DNA of 64,000 bases from JAQBQB01 sp963757185 (lineage in GTDB: Bacteria; Gemmatimonadota; Gemmatimonadetes; Gemmatimonadales; Gemmatimonadaceae), in NCBI GenBank assembly GCA_963757185.1, contig CAVWQI010000006.1:83338-147337 (forward strand), in the 5' to 3' direction. Of this stretch, positions 1-8,787 are shown piece after piece. The stretch's first letter is position 1. Each line of letters begins with the position of its first letter. The notes under the pieces were generated by a model that did no database searches, had not been told where the DNA came from, and saw nothing but the letters and a program-made list of their open reading frames with translations. A program made the translations under genes and the position numbers.

Positions 1-300
1 AACGTCGACATCCACGATCTGGTGACGGAGAGAGACTCCATCATGAAGATGGCCGACACCATTGCCCGGAAGGCCGCGCTCGCAAAGTGGCAGGGGCCAC
101 GCAACGGAGTCCCACTCTTGGCCGAGCGATTGTTCATTGGCCGCAACGCCGACAAGTCGGCCATCCTCAACCTGCGCGACCCGAACGGCCGCCCTCGCCT
201 GCGACTACTCGTGGATTCGCTCGGCGCGCCGCGCATCGAGTTCCTCAACGAGACAGGCCAAGTGACGTATTCGCTGACCGACGCCGGCCAACGGCGCTGA
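1..300 (+). CDS. Hypothetical protein, 5'-truncated by window edge
   Basis: The frame is open back to base 1 and stops at TGA 298-300, so only the C-terminal 99 residues are certain. GTG at 22 or ATG at 43 are possible internal starts, but the open frame before them suggests a longer gene. The visible part is soluble and mixed in charge, with a segment (IGRNADKSAILNLRD, then LLVDSLGAPRIEFLNETG) that looks like short beta strands ending a domain. I do not recognise the family. The next gene starts 166 bases downstream on the same strand. Confidence 0.55.
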   Translation, partial: NVDIHDLVTERDSIMKMADTIARKAALAKWQGPRNGVPLLAERLFIGRNADKSAILNLRDPNGRPRLRLLVDSLGAPRIEFLNETGQVTYSLTDAGQRR

Positions 301-466
301 TCAACCCGGCTGAACCGCTGAGGATCGCGCGCCGCCGATAAAAGGCCTACGCGAGGCACTTGGGTCCGCGATACTCGGCGTCGTTTGGCACCGGAGGTGC
401 GTTGCTCACTCACGGGAAAGTGGACCTTCGTCTACCGCGGCTCGCTGCCGCGTGGGGAGGTATGTG

Positions 467-1147
467 ATGAGCACGTCAATGATCATAGGAATCATCGTCG
501 CGGCGGCGGTCGTCGTCTTGGGCGTCGCTTGGTACGTCGAAATGCGACGTCATCGGACCAGCACGCTTCGCGAACAATACGGAAGCGAGTACGACCGCAC
601 CGTTCGCCATGCCAGCAACCGGCGGGTCGCGGAAGCCGAGCTCGCCAAACGAAAAGAGCGCGTCGAAAATCTCGACATTCGTCCGCTCCTCGCCGAGCAG
701 CGCGAGCTGTACGACCAGCAGTGGCACGACCTTCAGGAAATGTTCGTCGACGATCCCGGCGGAGCGGTGAACCACGCCGACTCGCTGGTGATGGACGTCA
801 TGCGAACGCGTGGCTACCCCGTGGCGAATTTCGAGCAACGCGCCGCGGATCTGTCCGTGCACCACGCGCGCTTCGTGCGGAACTATCGCGCGGCGCGTGA
901 CGTTGCCGAACGCCATCGTCGCGGCGCCGCTACGACGGAAGAGCTCCGACGCGCGATGGTCTACTATCACGAGATGTTCGAGGACCTGCTCGGCCCCGAG
1001 CCGACCATGAGCGACCGGCCGGTCGAGATGACGGTTGCGCGTGAAGTTTCGCCGCCGCCGCCGGTGCGCGAACAGCCCGTACGTCCGGACCGTCCGACCA
1101 GAGACGCGCTTCCGGTCGACGACGAAGTTCGAGACGAAGTTCGATAG
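467..1147 (+). CDS. Membrane-anchored hypothetical protein with charged coiled-coil region
   Basis: The start is ATG 467 because GGGGAGG lies at 454-460, six bases upstream; a longer frame begins at GTG 452. The 226-residue product has one N-terminal transmembrane segment (residues about 4-22, IIGIIVAAAVVVLGVAWYV). A charged, probably helical domain rich in Arg and Glu follows (about 30-175), then a Pro/Arg-rich tail. The layout suggests a small anchored protein with a cytoplasmic helical domain. No catalytic motif is visible and the function is unknown. It converges on the ADOP permease gene, and a strong compound hairpin separates their 3' ends. Confidence 0.75.
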   Translation: MSTSMIIGIIVAAAVVVLGVAWYVEMRRHRTSTLREQYGSEYDRTVRHASNRRVAEAELAKRKERVENLDIRPLLAEQRELYDQQWHDLQEMFVDDPGGAVNHADSLVMDVMRTRGYPVANFEQRAADLSVHHARFVRNYRAARDVAERHRRGAATTEELRRAMVYYHEMFEDLLGPEPTMSDRPVEMTVAREVSPPPPVREQPVRPDRPTRDALPVDDEVRDEVR

Positions 1148-1221
1148 GTAGGCTTGGTCAGAGCTGCGTGAGCGGTGTTCGCCGGGACCAAACCCCGGCT
1201 CACCGCTCCCAGCTCCTACCT
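1146..1221. repeat. Compound hairpin between convergent genes
   Basis: Nested inverted repeats overlap the upstream stop codon. AGGTAGG (1146-1152) faces CCTACCT (1215-1221), GAGCTG faces CAGCTC, GAGCGGTG faces CACCGCTC, and GCCGGG (1181-1186) faces CCCGGC (1194-1199). There is no clear T tract on either strand. It could act as a bidirectional terminator or RNA-stabilising structure for the two convergent genes. Confidence 0.6.
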
Positions 1222-1226
1222 GTTCG

Positions 1227-3641
1227 CTACTCGAACCTCAGCGCCTCTACGGGATCCACTTTCGCGGCTCGTCTCGCCGGAACGTAGCTCGCCACCAGCG
1301 CGATCATCGTCAACAGCAGCGCGACGCCCACGAAGCTCACCGGATCGAATGGGGACACGCCGTAGAGCAGCGTCCTTAGGAATCGCGTGACTCCGAGGCC
1401 ACCGGCCAGACCAATCAGCACACCGAGGCCGCCGAGCATCGCGCCGTGCCCGACGATCAGCCGCACTACGTCGCCTCGCTGCGCGCCCAGCGCCACGCGA
1501 ACGCCGATCTCTTGCGTCCGTTGCGACACGGCGTACGAGATCACGCCGTACACGCCGATCGCCGCGAGGACCACCGCGATCGCGGCGAACACGCCGAACA
1601 GCTTTCCGTACAGCGCCTGTTGCCAGTACGACCGCGTGATGCTGGCGTCCATGCTCATTACGCGGTACGCGGGTAGCAGTGGATCCGCCTGCTTGATCGC
1701 GCCGAGCACCGTGTTCGTGATCTTCGACGGATCGCCTTGCGCGCGCACCACGATCGATGCCGTGCTCCATCCACCCTGACGGTACGGCATGTAGCCTTGG
1801 AGGTCCGGCGTCGATGTGAGCTGCTTGTGCTTGATGTCCGCGGCGACGCCAATGATCGTGATCCAGCGCTTCACCGTGTCGGTGACGCTGCCGAACTTGA
1901 AACGCTTCCCGATCGCATCTCCCTTCGGCCAGAACTTGTTCGCCATGTACTCGTTGACCACCGCGACGCGACCCGTCACGCCCGAGTCGGCCCACTCCTG
2001 CTGCGTGAACATGCGCCCGCGCCGGAGCGGGATGCGCATCGTCTCCAGATAGCGCGGCGAGACCCAGCGGATCTCGAGCAGCGGTTCCTGGCCGAGCGGC
2101 GTCGGTTGGTCCTCGATCGTGAAGAAGCTGTTGTTGTTGTTGCCGCTCAGCGGAATGTTGTTCGTTGTGGCCGCCGAGACGACGCCCGGCCGCTGGTTCA
2201 CGTCGGCCAGAAAGCGATCCCAGAAGGCGAAGCGCTTGTACGTCGAGTCGTACTGTGGACCGCTCAGCGTCAGGCGCATCGTGAGCAAGCCCTCGGCGTC
2301 GAAGCCGGGCTTGATGCTCTGCAACCCGAGAAAGCTCCGAATCAGGAGCGCCGCGCCGACGAGCAGAACGAGCGACAGCGCGACCTCCGCCACGACAAGG
2401 CTGCTGCGCAACCGCTGTCGCGCACGCCCGGCGCTCGCGCCGCGCGCGCCCGAATCACGCAGCGTCTCGTTGAGGTTCGGGTTCGACGACTGGAGCGCCG
2501 GCACGATGCCGAACAGCAAGCCGGTCGTTACCGCGACAGCCGCCGTGAAGAGGAGCACTTGGCCGTCGATCGTGAAGCGCATCCAGAATGGAATGCCGTT
2601 CAGAATGCTCGCCTTGATCCATTGCAGCAGCGCGTACGCGAACCCCACGCCCAGCGTCGCGCCGCCCAGCGCGACGAGCACGCTCTCCGTGAGCAGTTGC
2701 CGCACAACGCGCCAACCCTCGGCGCCGAGGGCGACGCGCACCGCCATCTCCTTGGACCGCGCGGTCGCGCGGGCGAGCAGGAGATTCGCGACGTTCGCGC
2801 AGGCGATGAGCAGCACGAACGCGACCGACGCCATCATGATGAGTAGAACCGGCCGAATGTTGCCGACCTGAAAGTCACGCAGCGTCTGGACGTCCACGCC
2901 CCAGCCCGTGTTCGACTGCGGATACTGCGCTTCGATCGTCGCGGCGATGCGCCGGAGATCCGTTTGCGCTTGATCGAGCGTGATGGCTGGCTTGAGGCGG
3001 CCGATCACTTGCCAGGAGTGATTACCGCGGTTTTTCATCGGATCCAGCTGCATCGTCGTCCAGGCCTGCGCCGCACTCGGGAACTCGAAGTCCGGCGGCA
3101 TCACACCGATGATCGTGTTCTTCACGCCATCGACGAGGATCTCCTGGCCGAGGATGTCCCGGCGGCCGGCGAACCGATCGTGCCAGAGACGGTCGCCGAG
3201 AATGATCACGTTCGGCCCGCCCACTCGGTCTTCGTCTTCCTTGAAGTCCCGGCCCAGCGCCGGTGAAACGCCGAGCGTGCGAAACATCGTCCACGAGACG
3301 TTGCCGCCGGGGACGAATTCGGCGCCGCCGTTGCTCGCCAGGTTGTAGGACGTTCCCGTGTAGATGCCGACGTTGGACAGCGACCGATTGTCCGCCTGCC
3401 AACTGCGGAAGTTCGGGTACGAGACGGTGTTCATGTGCCAGCCGCGTCTCGCGTTCGCCTCGCCGATCGCGACGAGCGCGTCGGGGTTCTGGTACGGGAA
3501 GGGACGTAGCAGCATCGCGCGCACGCAGCTGAAAATCGTCGCGTTGACGCCAATGCCCAGCGCGAGGCAGAGAACGGCGGTGACAGTGAACGCCGGAGCC
3601 TTGACCAGCGTTCGAATCGCGAACCGAATGTCCTGGAGCAT
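1227..3641 (-). CDS. ADOP-type ABC transporter permease (MacB_PCD/FtsX)
   Basis: This 804-residue inner-membrane permease belongs to the Acidobacterial duplicated orphan permease (ADOP) type. The N-terminus (MLQDIRFAIRTLVKAPAFTV) and following membrane helix are typical of the family and support the start. A MacB-like periplasmic domain spans about residues 45-240. FtsX membrane blocks follow at about 265-410 (with ANVANLLLARATARSKEMAV) and at the C-terminus (about 680-800, with GVYGVISYAVSQRTQEIGVR), with a second periplasmic domain between them. No ATPase gene is adjacent, which is usual for these orphans. The substrate is unknown; lipoprotein or peptide export is only a family-level guess. 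A hairpin abuts the start codon and there is no Shine-Dalgarno sequence. Confidence 0.9.
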   Translation of the reverse strand: MLQDIRFAIRTLVKAPAFTVTAVLCLALGIGVNATIFSCVRAMLLRPFPYQNPDALVAIGEANARRGWHMNTVSYPNFRSWQADNRSLSNVGIYTGTSYNLASNGGAEFVPGGNVSWTMFRTLGVSPALGRDFKEDEDRVGGPNVIILGDRLWHDRFAGRRDILGQEILVDGVKNTIIGVMPPDFEFPSAAQAWTTMQLDPMKNRGNHSWQVIGRLKPAITLDQAQTDLRRIAATIEAQYPQSNTGWGVDVQTLRDFQVGNIRPVLLIMMASVAFVLLIACANVANLLLARATARSKEMAVRVALGAEGWRVVRQLLTESVLVALGGATLGVGFAYALLQWIKASILNGIPFWMRFTIDGQVLLFTAAVAVTTGLLFGIVPALQSSNPNLNETLRDSGARGASAGRARQRLRSSLVVAEVALSLVLLVGAALLIRSFLGLQSIKPGFDAEGLLTMRLTLSGPQYDSTYKRFAFWDRFLADVNQRPGVVSAATTNNIPLSGNNNNSFFTIEDQPTPLGQEPLLEIRWVSPRYLETMRIPLRRGRMFTQQEWADSGVTGRVAVVNEYMANKFWPKGDAIGKRFKFGSVTDTVKRWITIIGVAADIKHKQLTSTPDLQGYMPYRQGGWSTASIVVRAQGDPSKITNTVLGAIKQADPLLPAYRVMSMDASITRSYWQQALYGKLFGVFAAIAVVLAAIGVYGVISYAVSQRTQEIGVRVALGAQRGDVVRLIVGHGAMLGGLGVLIGLAGGLGVTRFLRTLLYGVSPFDPVSFVGVALLLTMIALVASYVPARRAAKVDPVEALRFE

Positions 3642-3675
3642 GAGCGAGCGGTGAGAGGGAGGGAGCCGCTCGCTC
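3642..3675 (-). promoter_or_regulatory. Leader hairpin touching the ADOP permease start codon
   Basis: A perfect 10-bp inverted repeat, GAGCGAGCGG (3642-3651) and CCGCTCGCTC (3666-3675) with a 14-base loop, ends at the base before the minus-strand ATG (3641-3639). It would fold in the leader RNA and cover the ribosome-binding region, which has no other Shine-Dalgarno sequence. It could control translation or separate this gene from the upstream VOC gene. Its function is inferred. Confidence 0.55.
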
Positions 3676-3713
3676 AGACAGTCGGCGTTGACGCTTGGTT
3701 TGCGTCGCAGGGT

Positions 3714-4100
3714 CTACGGCCGCCGGTTTTCCAGAATCGACAGGTAGTTCCCGGCCGGATCCTTGAACCAGGCGATCTTCGGTCCGCCCGTGCGATGGAC
3801 TCCTTTGTCGTCGGTGGCGACGTCGCCGTCCTTGTAGACCTCGAACTTCACCCCGCGATCGGCCAGCTGATCCACGGCCCGATCCACGTCGTCAACGGGG
3901 AAGTTCAGAATCGTGAACGTCGCCGGCTCGTGGTTCGGCTTCTCGTAGACGAAGACGCGGGTGTCGTCGTCCAGCCGAAGCTCCAGCTGGTCCATAGGGG
4001 CGTCCGAGACGTCGAGCTCGAGCGTGTCGTGGTAGAACCTTCTCGCCTCTTCGAGGTCGTTCACGGAAAAGCCGGAAAACGGTTTGGCGTGTTTGAACAT
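3714..4100 (-). CDS. VOC family (glyoxalase/bleomycin resistance-like) protein
   Basis: A 128-residue protein with the single-domain vicinal-oxygen-chelate pattern: strand and helix FSVNDLEEARRFYHDTLEL near the N-terminus, LELRLDDDTRVFVYEK in the middle, FPVDDVDRAVDQLADRGV, and the C-terminal FKDPAGNYLSILENR typical of VOC proteins. ATG 4100 is chosen over the longer frame (to 4217) because AGGAG lies just upstream and the domain begins there. It precedes the ADOP permease on the same strand, 72 bases away. The substrate is unknown; such proteins are commonly annotated as lactoylglutathione lyase-like without proof. Confidence 0.88.
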   Translation of the reverse strand: MFKHAKPFSGFSVNDLEEARRFYHDTLELDVSDAPMDQLELRLDDDTRVFVYEKPNHEPATFTILNFPVDDVDRAVDQLADRGVKFEVYKDGDVATDDKGVHRTGGPKIAWFKDPAGNYLSILENRRP

Positions 4101-4260
4101 GGGCGGCTCCTGTGGTGGCGTGGGAGGACTGCGCAATCGAGACCCGTGGCCCGCTCGCCCGCAAAATCCGTACACGTCGCGTCTCGCCGCGCGGGCATCT
4201 ACGAATTGATACTGCAACAGATGCCGCGGCGATGGCCAGACAACCTTTTTGCTCTTCCTC

Positions 4261-4278
4261 GTGTCTACCCCTAGACAC
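4261..4278. promoter_or_regulatory. Palindromic operator candidate upstream of padR
   Basis: GTGTCTA (4261-4267) and TAGACAC (4272-4278) form a perfect 7-bp inverted repeat around CCCC. It lies 13 bases before the padR-type start codon and next to its Shine-Dalgarno sequence. PadR regulators commonly bind palindromes in their own promoters, so an autoregulatory operator is likely. This is inferred from position and symmetry. Confidence 0.6.
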
Positions 4279-4291
4279 TAGGAGGAGATGC

Positions 4292-4618
4292 ATGCCGCTG
4301 CTCAAGGGGACGCTCGACCCGCTCGTGCTCAAGACGTTGTCCTGGACGCCGATGCACGCGTTCGAGATTACGACGTGGATCGAGGAGCGCTCCGCCGGAC
4401 GCGTCGCGGTCGACGACGCCGCGATGCTCCAGGCGCTCCACCGCATGGAAGAACGCCGGCTGATCGCCGCCGAATGGGGAGTGACGAAGAACGGCCGCCG
4501 CGCGCGCTACTACCGCATCACCCCCGCCGGACGCACGCACCTGCGCGCCGAGTCCGCGCGGCTCGTCGATCACCTCGACGCCGTCGTCTCCATCCTCGGC
4601 GCCAAGTCGGCCAAGTAG
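4292..4618 (+). CDS. PadR family transcriptional regulator
   Basis: A 108-residue winged-helix regulator. MPLLKGTLDPLVLKTLSW is the standard opening of ADOP-linked PadR proteins. The wing region shows LHRMEERRLIAAEWG, then NGRRARYYRITPAGRTHL, followed by a short C-terminal helix. The start is fixed by GGAGGAG at 4281-4287. The stop lies nine bases before the ADOP permease start, so the two form one operon; such pairs are a recurrent arrangement. The regulator probably represses this operon through the palindrome just upstream. The longer frame from 4112 is rejected because the family start and Shine-Dalgarno sequence agree on 4292. Confidence 0.92.
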   Translation: MPLLKGTLDPLVLKTLSWTPMHAFEITTWIEERSAGRVAVDDAAMLQALHRMEERRLIAAEWGVTKNGRRARYYRITPAGRTHLRAESARLVDHLDAVVSILGAKSAK

Positions 4619-4626
4619 TTCAACCG

Positions 4627-7350
4627 ATGCGCTTCGATTTGAGACCCGGCGTGCGCCGGCTTCTTCGCCTCTCACCAAGGACGCGCACGGCCGCGTGGCG
4701 CGACGTCGATGACGAGCTCGACGCGCTCATCGCCAACCGCGTCGAGCACCTCGTCGCACGCGGGATGTCGCCCGACGAAGCTCGCGTCGAGGCGATCCGC
4801 CGACTCGGCGCGCCGCTCGACGACGCGCGACACCAACTCCACACCTCCGCCGAATATCGGGAGCGCCGCATGCGATTCACCGAGTTTCTCGAGAGCGTAA
4901 TGCAGGACCTGCACTATGCCGCCCGCGGACTGATTCGTCGGCCGGCGTTCACGACGGTCGCTGTGCTCACGCTCGCCATCGGCGTCGGCGCGACGACCGC
5001 GATCTACAGCGCCGTGAACGTGCTGCTCCTTCGCCCGCTCCCCTACGCTCGGCCGGACGAGCTGATGAAGGTTTCGCTCGTCGTCCCGGCGAGAGGCGAC
5101 GAGCCGCGGCGCGACGGGATGGTATGGTCGTACCCCAAGTACGCGATCTTCCGCGACGCACAGCATGTCTTCAGCGACCTCGCGGTCTACAGCAACGTGC
5201 AGGTCACGCTGACGAGTGGCGACGTAGAGCGCATCCCCGGCGAATGGGTCAGCGCGACATACCTGCGAGTTCTCGGACTCGCGCCCTCCCGCGGCCGCGA
5301 TTTCGACCCGTCGATCGACGCGCACGCCGGCGCTCCGAACGAAACCATCATCTCGTATGCGCTCTGGCAGCGGCGCTACAACGCCGACCCAGCGATCATC
5401 GGGCGAACGATCGACATCGACAGGCAGGTGTGGACGATCATCGGCGTGAGTCCGCGCGACTTTCGTGGACTGTCGGGCCAGGCGGACGTGCTCATGCCGG
5501 TGACCGCTCAACCGGCGGACCAGCTGTCCCAGCCTCAGAGCCATTGGTTGTGGCTCGTCGGTCGCCGAGCGCCCGGAGTCACCGAGGCGCAAGCAGCTAG
5601 CGCGACGACAGCTCTCGGCCTGCGGGTCAGCGAGGCCATCCCGGACAAATTCAGCAAGCTTCCATGGGGCGCCACGGCATCCCCGTTGAATGAGGCGCGC
5701 CTCGCACCGGCGGTCAAACAGTCGCTCCTCGTCCTGTTCGGCGCCGTCGGCCTCGTCTTGCTCATCGCGTGCGTCAACGTGGCCAACCTGCTGTTGGGAC
5801 GCGCCAGCGCGCGGAGCCGCGAGATGGCCGTGCGCGTCGCCATCGGCGCCGGCCGTTCACGCCTCGTCCGACTGTTGTTGACCGAGAGCCTCCTGCTCGC
5901 GTTCGTCGGCTCCATCGCCAGCCTCTTCGTGGCGTGGGCCGGCGTGCGCGCCCTTGGAATGATCGATCCGTCGACGACGCTGCGCGTCGGGCGAGACAAC
6001 GCGGTTGGCGCCGTGGCGTTTTCGGCGATCTCGCTCGACTGGAGCGCGCTTACGTTCGCGCTCGTCGTGTCGCTGATCGTCGGCGCGTTGTTCGGCCTCG
6101 CTCCCGCGCTCGGCGTCGCGCGCGATTCGCTGACCGGCTCCCTCAAGGGGGATCGCGTGCTGCGAGGCGGCGCTGGTGCGGGCCGCCGCACGCTCGTCGT
6201 CGCCGAGGTCGCGCTCGCCCTGGTGCTGCTCGCGGGATCCGGCCTGATGATCCGGAGCCTCGCCAATCTGCTCTCGATCGACACCGGTTTCGACTCGCGC
6301 AACGTGCTCACGTTCCGGCTGACATTGCCGCCCGGAGCGATGAGCCGTGACTCGATGCCCGGCTTCTACTCGCAGATTCTCGATCGCGTGCGCGCAGTTC
6401 CGGGCGTCACCGACGCCGCCCTCGACAACTGCGCGCCCAGCGGCGGCTGGTGCAATCGGACCGGCCTCCGCCGCTTTGACGTTCCAGGCTCGGACATCGT
6501 GCATTCGCCGCTGATCGGCGTGGACTGGGTGGCGCCGAACTGGTTCACGGTGATGCGCGTGCCGCTGAAGCGTGGCCGCGGGTTCGACGGGACCGAGCGG
6601 CCGGACGGTCCGAAGCTCGTGCTGCTCAACGAAAGCGCAGCGAAAGTGTTCTTCGGCGCCGGCGACCCGATCGGCAAGCACATCGAGCTAGGCCAGGGCG
6701 GATTCGATGACGCCGAGGTGGTGGGCATCGTCGGCAATGTTCGCCAACAGCCGGACTCGACGCCGGGTCCCGTCGCGTACGTGAGCTACGTGCAGTCGCC
6801 GCGGCCGGGAATGATCGTGTTCGTGAAGACGGCCCCGCCCCGTGATCCCGCGTCGCTCGGGTCGGAAGTTCGTCGCGCCGTCCACGAGATTGCACCGCAG
6901 CTTCCCGTCTACGACATGCTGACGATGACTGAGCGCTCCGCGGCGGCGACGGCCCAGGCCCGGTTCCGCGCCGTGCTTCTCGCCCTCTTCGCGATCACCG
7001 CGCTCGCGCTCGCGGCGGTAGGCATCTACGGCGTGATGTCGCTCGCCGTCACGGCGCGCACACGTGAGATGGGCATTCGCATCGCCCTCGGTGCGGAGCG
7101 CACGCGCGTTCAGCGTTTGGTGATCGGCGAGGGAATCGGATTGGTGAGCGTCGGTGCCGTGATCGGGCTTGCGGGCGCGCTCGCCGCCACGCGCGTACTG
7201 CGGACGTTCCTGTTCGATCTCACGTCGAGCGATCCGGTCACGTACGTCGCGATCGTCGTCGTCCTCGGGGGCGCGGCGATCGTGGCGAGTTGGATTCCAG
7301 CGCGGCGAGCGTCTCGGGTGGATCCGGTGGTGGCGCTGCGAGCGGAATAG
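4627..7350 (+). CDS. ADOP-type ABC transporter permease with N-terminal prefix domain
   Basis: A 907-residue permease of the ADOP family. Residues about 1-90 are a helical cytoplasmic prefix (DVDDELDALIANRVEHLVAR, then DEARVEAIRRLGAP) found in PadR-linked members and absent from the permease at 1227-3641. A membrane helix follows (FTTVAVLTLAIGVGATTAIY), then a MacB-type periplasmic domain, an FtsX block (ACVNVANLLLGRASARSREM), a second periplasmic domain and a C-terminal FtsX block (AVGIYGVMSLAVTARTREMG). ATG 4627 is nine bases after the padR stop. The frame can be extended to 4288, but that part only shadows padR. No ATPase partner is adjacent and the substrate is unknown. Confidence 0.92.
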   Translation: MRFDLRPGVRRLLRLSPRTRTAAWRDVDDELDALIANRVEHLVARGMSPDEARVEAIRRLGAPLDDARHQLHTSAEYRERRMRFTEFLESVMQDLHYAARGLIRRPAFTTVAVLTLAIGVGATTAIYSAVNVLLLRPLPYARPDELMKVSLVVPARGDEPRRDGMVWSYPKYAIFRDAQHVFSDLAVYSNVQVTLTSGDVERIPGEWVSATYLRVLGLAPSRGRDFDPSIDAHAGAPNETIISYALWQRRYNADPAIIGRTIDIDRQVWTIIGVSPRDFRGLSGQADVLMPVTAQPADQLSQPQSHWLWLVGRRAPGVTEAQAASATTALGLRVSEAIPDKFSKLPWGATASPLNEARLAPAVKQSLLVLFGAVGLVLLIACVNVANLLLGRASARSREMAVRVAIGAGRSRLVRLLLTESLLLAFVGSIASLFVAWAGVRALGMIDPSTTLRVGRDNAVGAVAFSAISLDWSALTFALVVSLIVGALFGLAPALGVARDSLTGSLKGDRVLRGGAGAGRRTLVVAEVALALVLLAGSGLMIRSLANLLSIDTGFDSRNVLTFRLTLPPGAMSRDSMPGFYSQILDRVRAVPGVTDAALDNCAPSGGWCNRTGLRRFDVPGSDIVHSPLIGVDWVAPNWFTVMRVPLKRGRGFDGTERPDGPKLVLLNESAAKVFFGAGDPIGKHIELGQGGFDDAEVVGIVGNVRQQPDSTPGPVAYVSYVQSPRPGMIVFVKTAPPRDPASLGSEVRRAVHEIAPQLPVYDMLTMTERSAAATAQARFRAVLLALFAITALALAAVGIYGVMSLAVTARTREMGIRIALGAERTRVQRLVIGEGIGLVSVGAVIGLAGALAATRVLRTFLFDLTSSDPVTYVAIVVVLGGAAIVASWIPARRASRVDPVVALRAE

Positions 7351-7353
7351 AGC

Positions 7354-7869
7354 CTACGGCGGCGAGTACGTCAGAGCGCCGCCGAGCATCCGTGCCGGTG
7401 GGGCCAGCCGGTGAAGGTCTCCAGGATGCTCGTCGCGCAGATGTTCGACGCGAATGCCGAGTGACGTCAACACGTCGGCAATGATGCGGCGGTGGCACCG
7501 CCACCAAAGAATCTCGGCGCACATGATCGCGGTGCGGAGGCCGCCGGCGATCATCATCAGGTCGAAGAGCCCGTCCGCGAACTCTTCGGTCGCGACGTAA
7601 TCCGCATACGCGCGAAACGCGGCGTGTCGCCATCCCGAATTGGGCGAATTGGGTGACGAGCGGCGTCGCCCGCCGAGCGCTGGAATCCAGCGGTAGTCGA
7701 TTCGGCGTTTCGCGAGAGCCTGTGCGAGCGCATCAGAGTTGAACTGCGGCAGCCGTCGCGAACCGGGGAAGCGGCGGACGTCGACGACGGCTTCGATGCC
7801 GTGCGACGCCAGAACGGCGGTCAACTCGCTCGATGACCGCGTGGAGTGGCCAATGGTCCAGACGTTCAT
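7354..7869 (-). CDS. DUF488 domain-containing protein
   Basis: A 171-residue protein that opens with NVWTIGHSTRSSSEL, the hallmark TIGHS motif of DUF488, followed by VVDVRRFPGSRRLPQFN and the conserved central CAEILWWRCHRRIIADVL. The start at 7869 is chosen because family members begin directly before TIGHS; the frame continues to 7929 without support. The biochemical role of DUF488 is unsettled; the conserved Cys/His/Trp segment suggests a binding or catalytic site. It converges tightly on the upstream permease, with three bases between stop codons. Confidence 0.88.
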   Translation of the reverse strand: MNVWTIGHSTRSSSELTAVLASHGIEAVVDVRRFPGSRRLPQFNSDALAQALAKRRIDYRWIPALGGRRRSSPNSPNSGWRHAAFRAYADYVATEEFADGLFDLMMIAGGLRTAIMCAEILWWRCHRRIIADVLTSLGIRVEHLRDEHPGDLHRLAPPARMLGGALTYSPP

Positions 7870-7962
7870 GACCGTGGGGAAACCCTCGGGACCCGCTGCC
7901 GTACGATCAAGGGTAGTCGAGTCGCACACGCGTTGCCCGTGGCGCGCGCAGTCACACTTTCA

Positions 7963-8274
7963 ATGGCGAACCAAATGGACAGTCAGGTGACGACGATAGT
8001 CATCGTCGGAATGGTCGGAGGCTTCGCGTTGGTGGGACGCGTGTTGAACGAGTTTTTTGGACGTCGCGGCGGTGGGGGCCGCGTTCGCCGAGACGCGGCA
8101 GGCCTCGAGGCGATTGGGCAGCAGTTGGCCGCCTTGCAGCAGTCGGTCGACGCCACGGCAATAGAGGTCGAGCGATTGGGTGAAGGGCTTCGGTTCACGA
8201 CGAAACTCCTCGCCGAACGGAACGGCGGATTGGAGCGCCAGCGACAACCAGAGCACGCCATCACGCCACACTGA
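7963..8274 (+). CDS. Small membrane protein with coiled-coil tail
   Basis: A 103-residue product with one membrane helix near the N-terminus (VTTIVIVGMVGGFALVGRVL). A Gly/Arg-rich linker follows, then an amphipathic helix (EAIGQQLAALQQSVDATAIE) likely to form a coiled coil, and a basic tail. ATG 7963 gives a compact protein; ATG 7975 is an alternative. No Shine-Dalgarno sequence is obvious. The architecture resembles small inner-membrane scaffold-like proteins, but I recognise no family. It is preceded by the divergent DUF488 gene. Confidence 0.6.
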   Translation: MANQMDSQVTTIVIVGMVGGFALVGRVLNEFFGRRGGGGRVRRDAAGLEAIGQQLAALQQSVDATAIEVERLGEGLRFTTKLLAERNGGLERQRQPEHAITPH

Positions 8275-8346
8275 CGGCCGGCAAGGCGGCCTGCCTCGAG
8301 TTGCGAGCGGCATCATCCTGACGACCTGACGCCCGCGGAGCGTCGC

Positions 8347-8667
8347 TTAGCGCCAGCGACCCTCGACGTAGAACCAGCCGCCGCGGTCGCGCTCCCAGCG
8401 ACCGGGTACCCATTCGCGATACCCTCGCTCCGGAACCACCCAGCGACCCGAGATCCATTCGTAGTCGTTGCGGCGCCAACCCCAATGACCTGCCACCCAC
8501 ACGTATTCGACGCCCGGCGACGCCGGAACTATTTCGACTCGTTCACGGGGCGGCTCACGCATGACGTACGCGACGCCGAGTCGCGGTCGAGGAGTCACAT
8601 AGCACGCACCGAGCGCGCTCGTGGCGACGAAACCGGCGACCAATCGCAGAACTAAGGTTCTTTTCAT
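8347..8667 (-). CDS. YXWGXW/WXXGXW-repeat lipoprotein
   Basis: A 106-residue exported lipoprotein: signal peptide with lipobox ending ALGAC (Cys22), then a tail of aromatic repeats, VWVAGHWGWRRNDYEWISGRW, EWVPGRW and FYVEGRW. These match the W-x-x-G-x-W repeat family of small envelope proteins. The start is supported by AGGAG seven bases upstream. Repeats of this type probably form short beta hairpins at the cell surface or in the periplasm; the function is unknown. The gene stands alone between a small membrane protein and a methyltransferase. Confidence 0.85.
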   Translation of the reverse strand: MKRTLVLRLVAGFVATSALGACYVTPRPRLGVAYVMREPPRERVEIVPASPGVEYVWVAGHWGWRRNDYEWISGRWVVPERGYREWVPGRWERDRGGWFYVEGRWR

Positions 8668-8787
8668 CTTTCGCTCCTAAGGTTCTTGCCTGTTCGACGA
8701 GTTCCTTAGGGGTGGCGTTAGGGGCTGAAAACGACTCTTAGCGGCACGTTTCGTTGCGGACGTGCGCTGCGTCACACTGGAAGACGG

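Noticed and set aside
4288..4626. Extra 113-residue N-terminus of the ADOP permease
   Set aside because: The extension lies over padR in another frame; the family start is at 4627.
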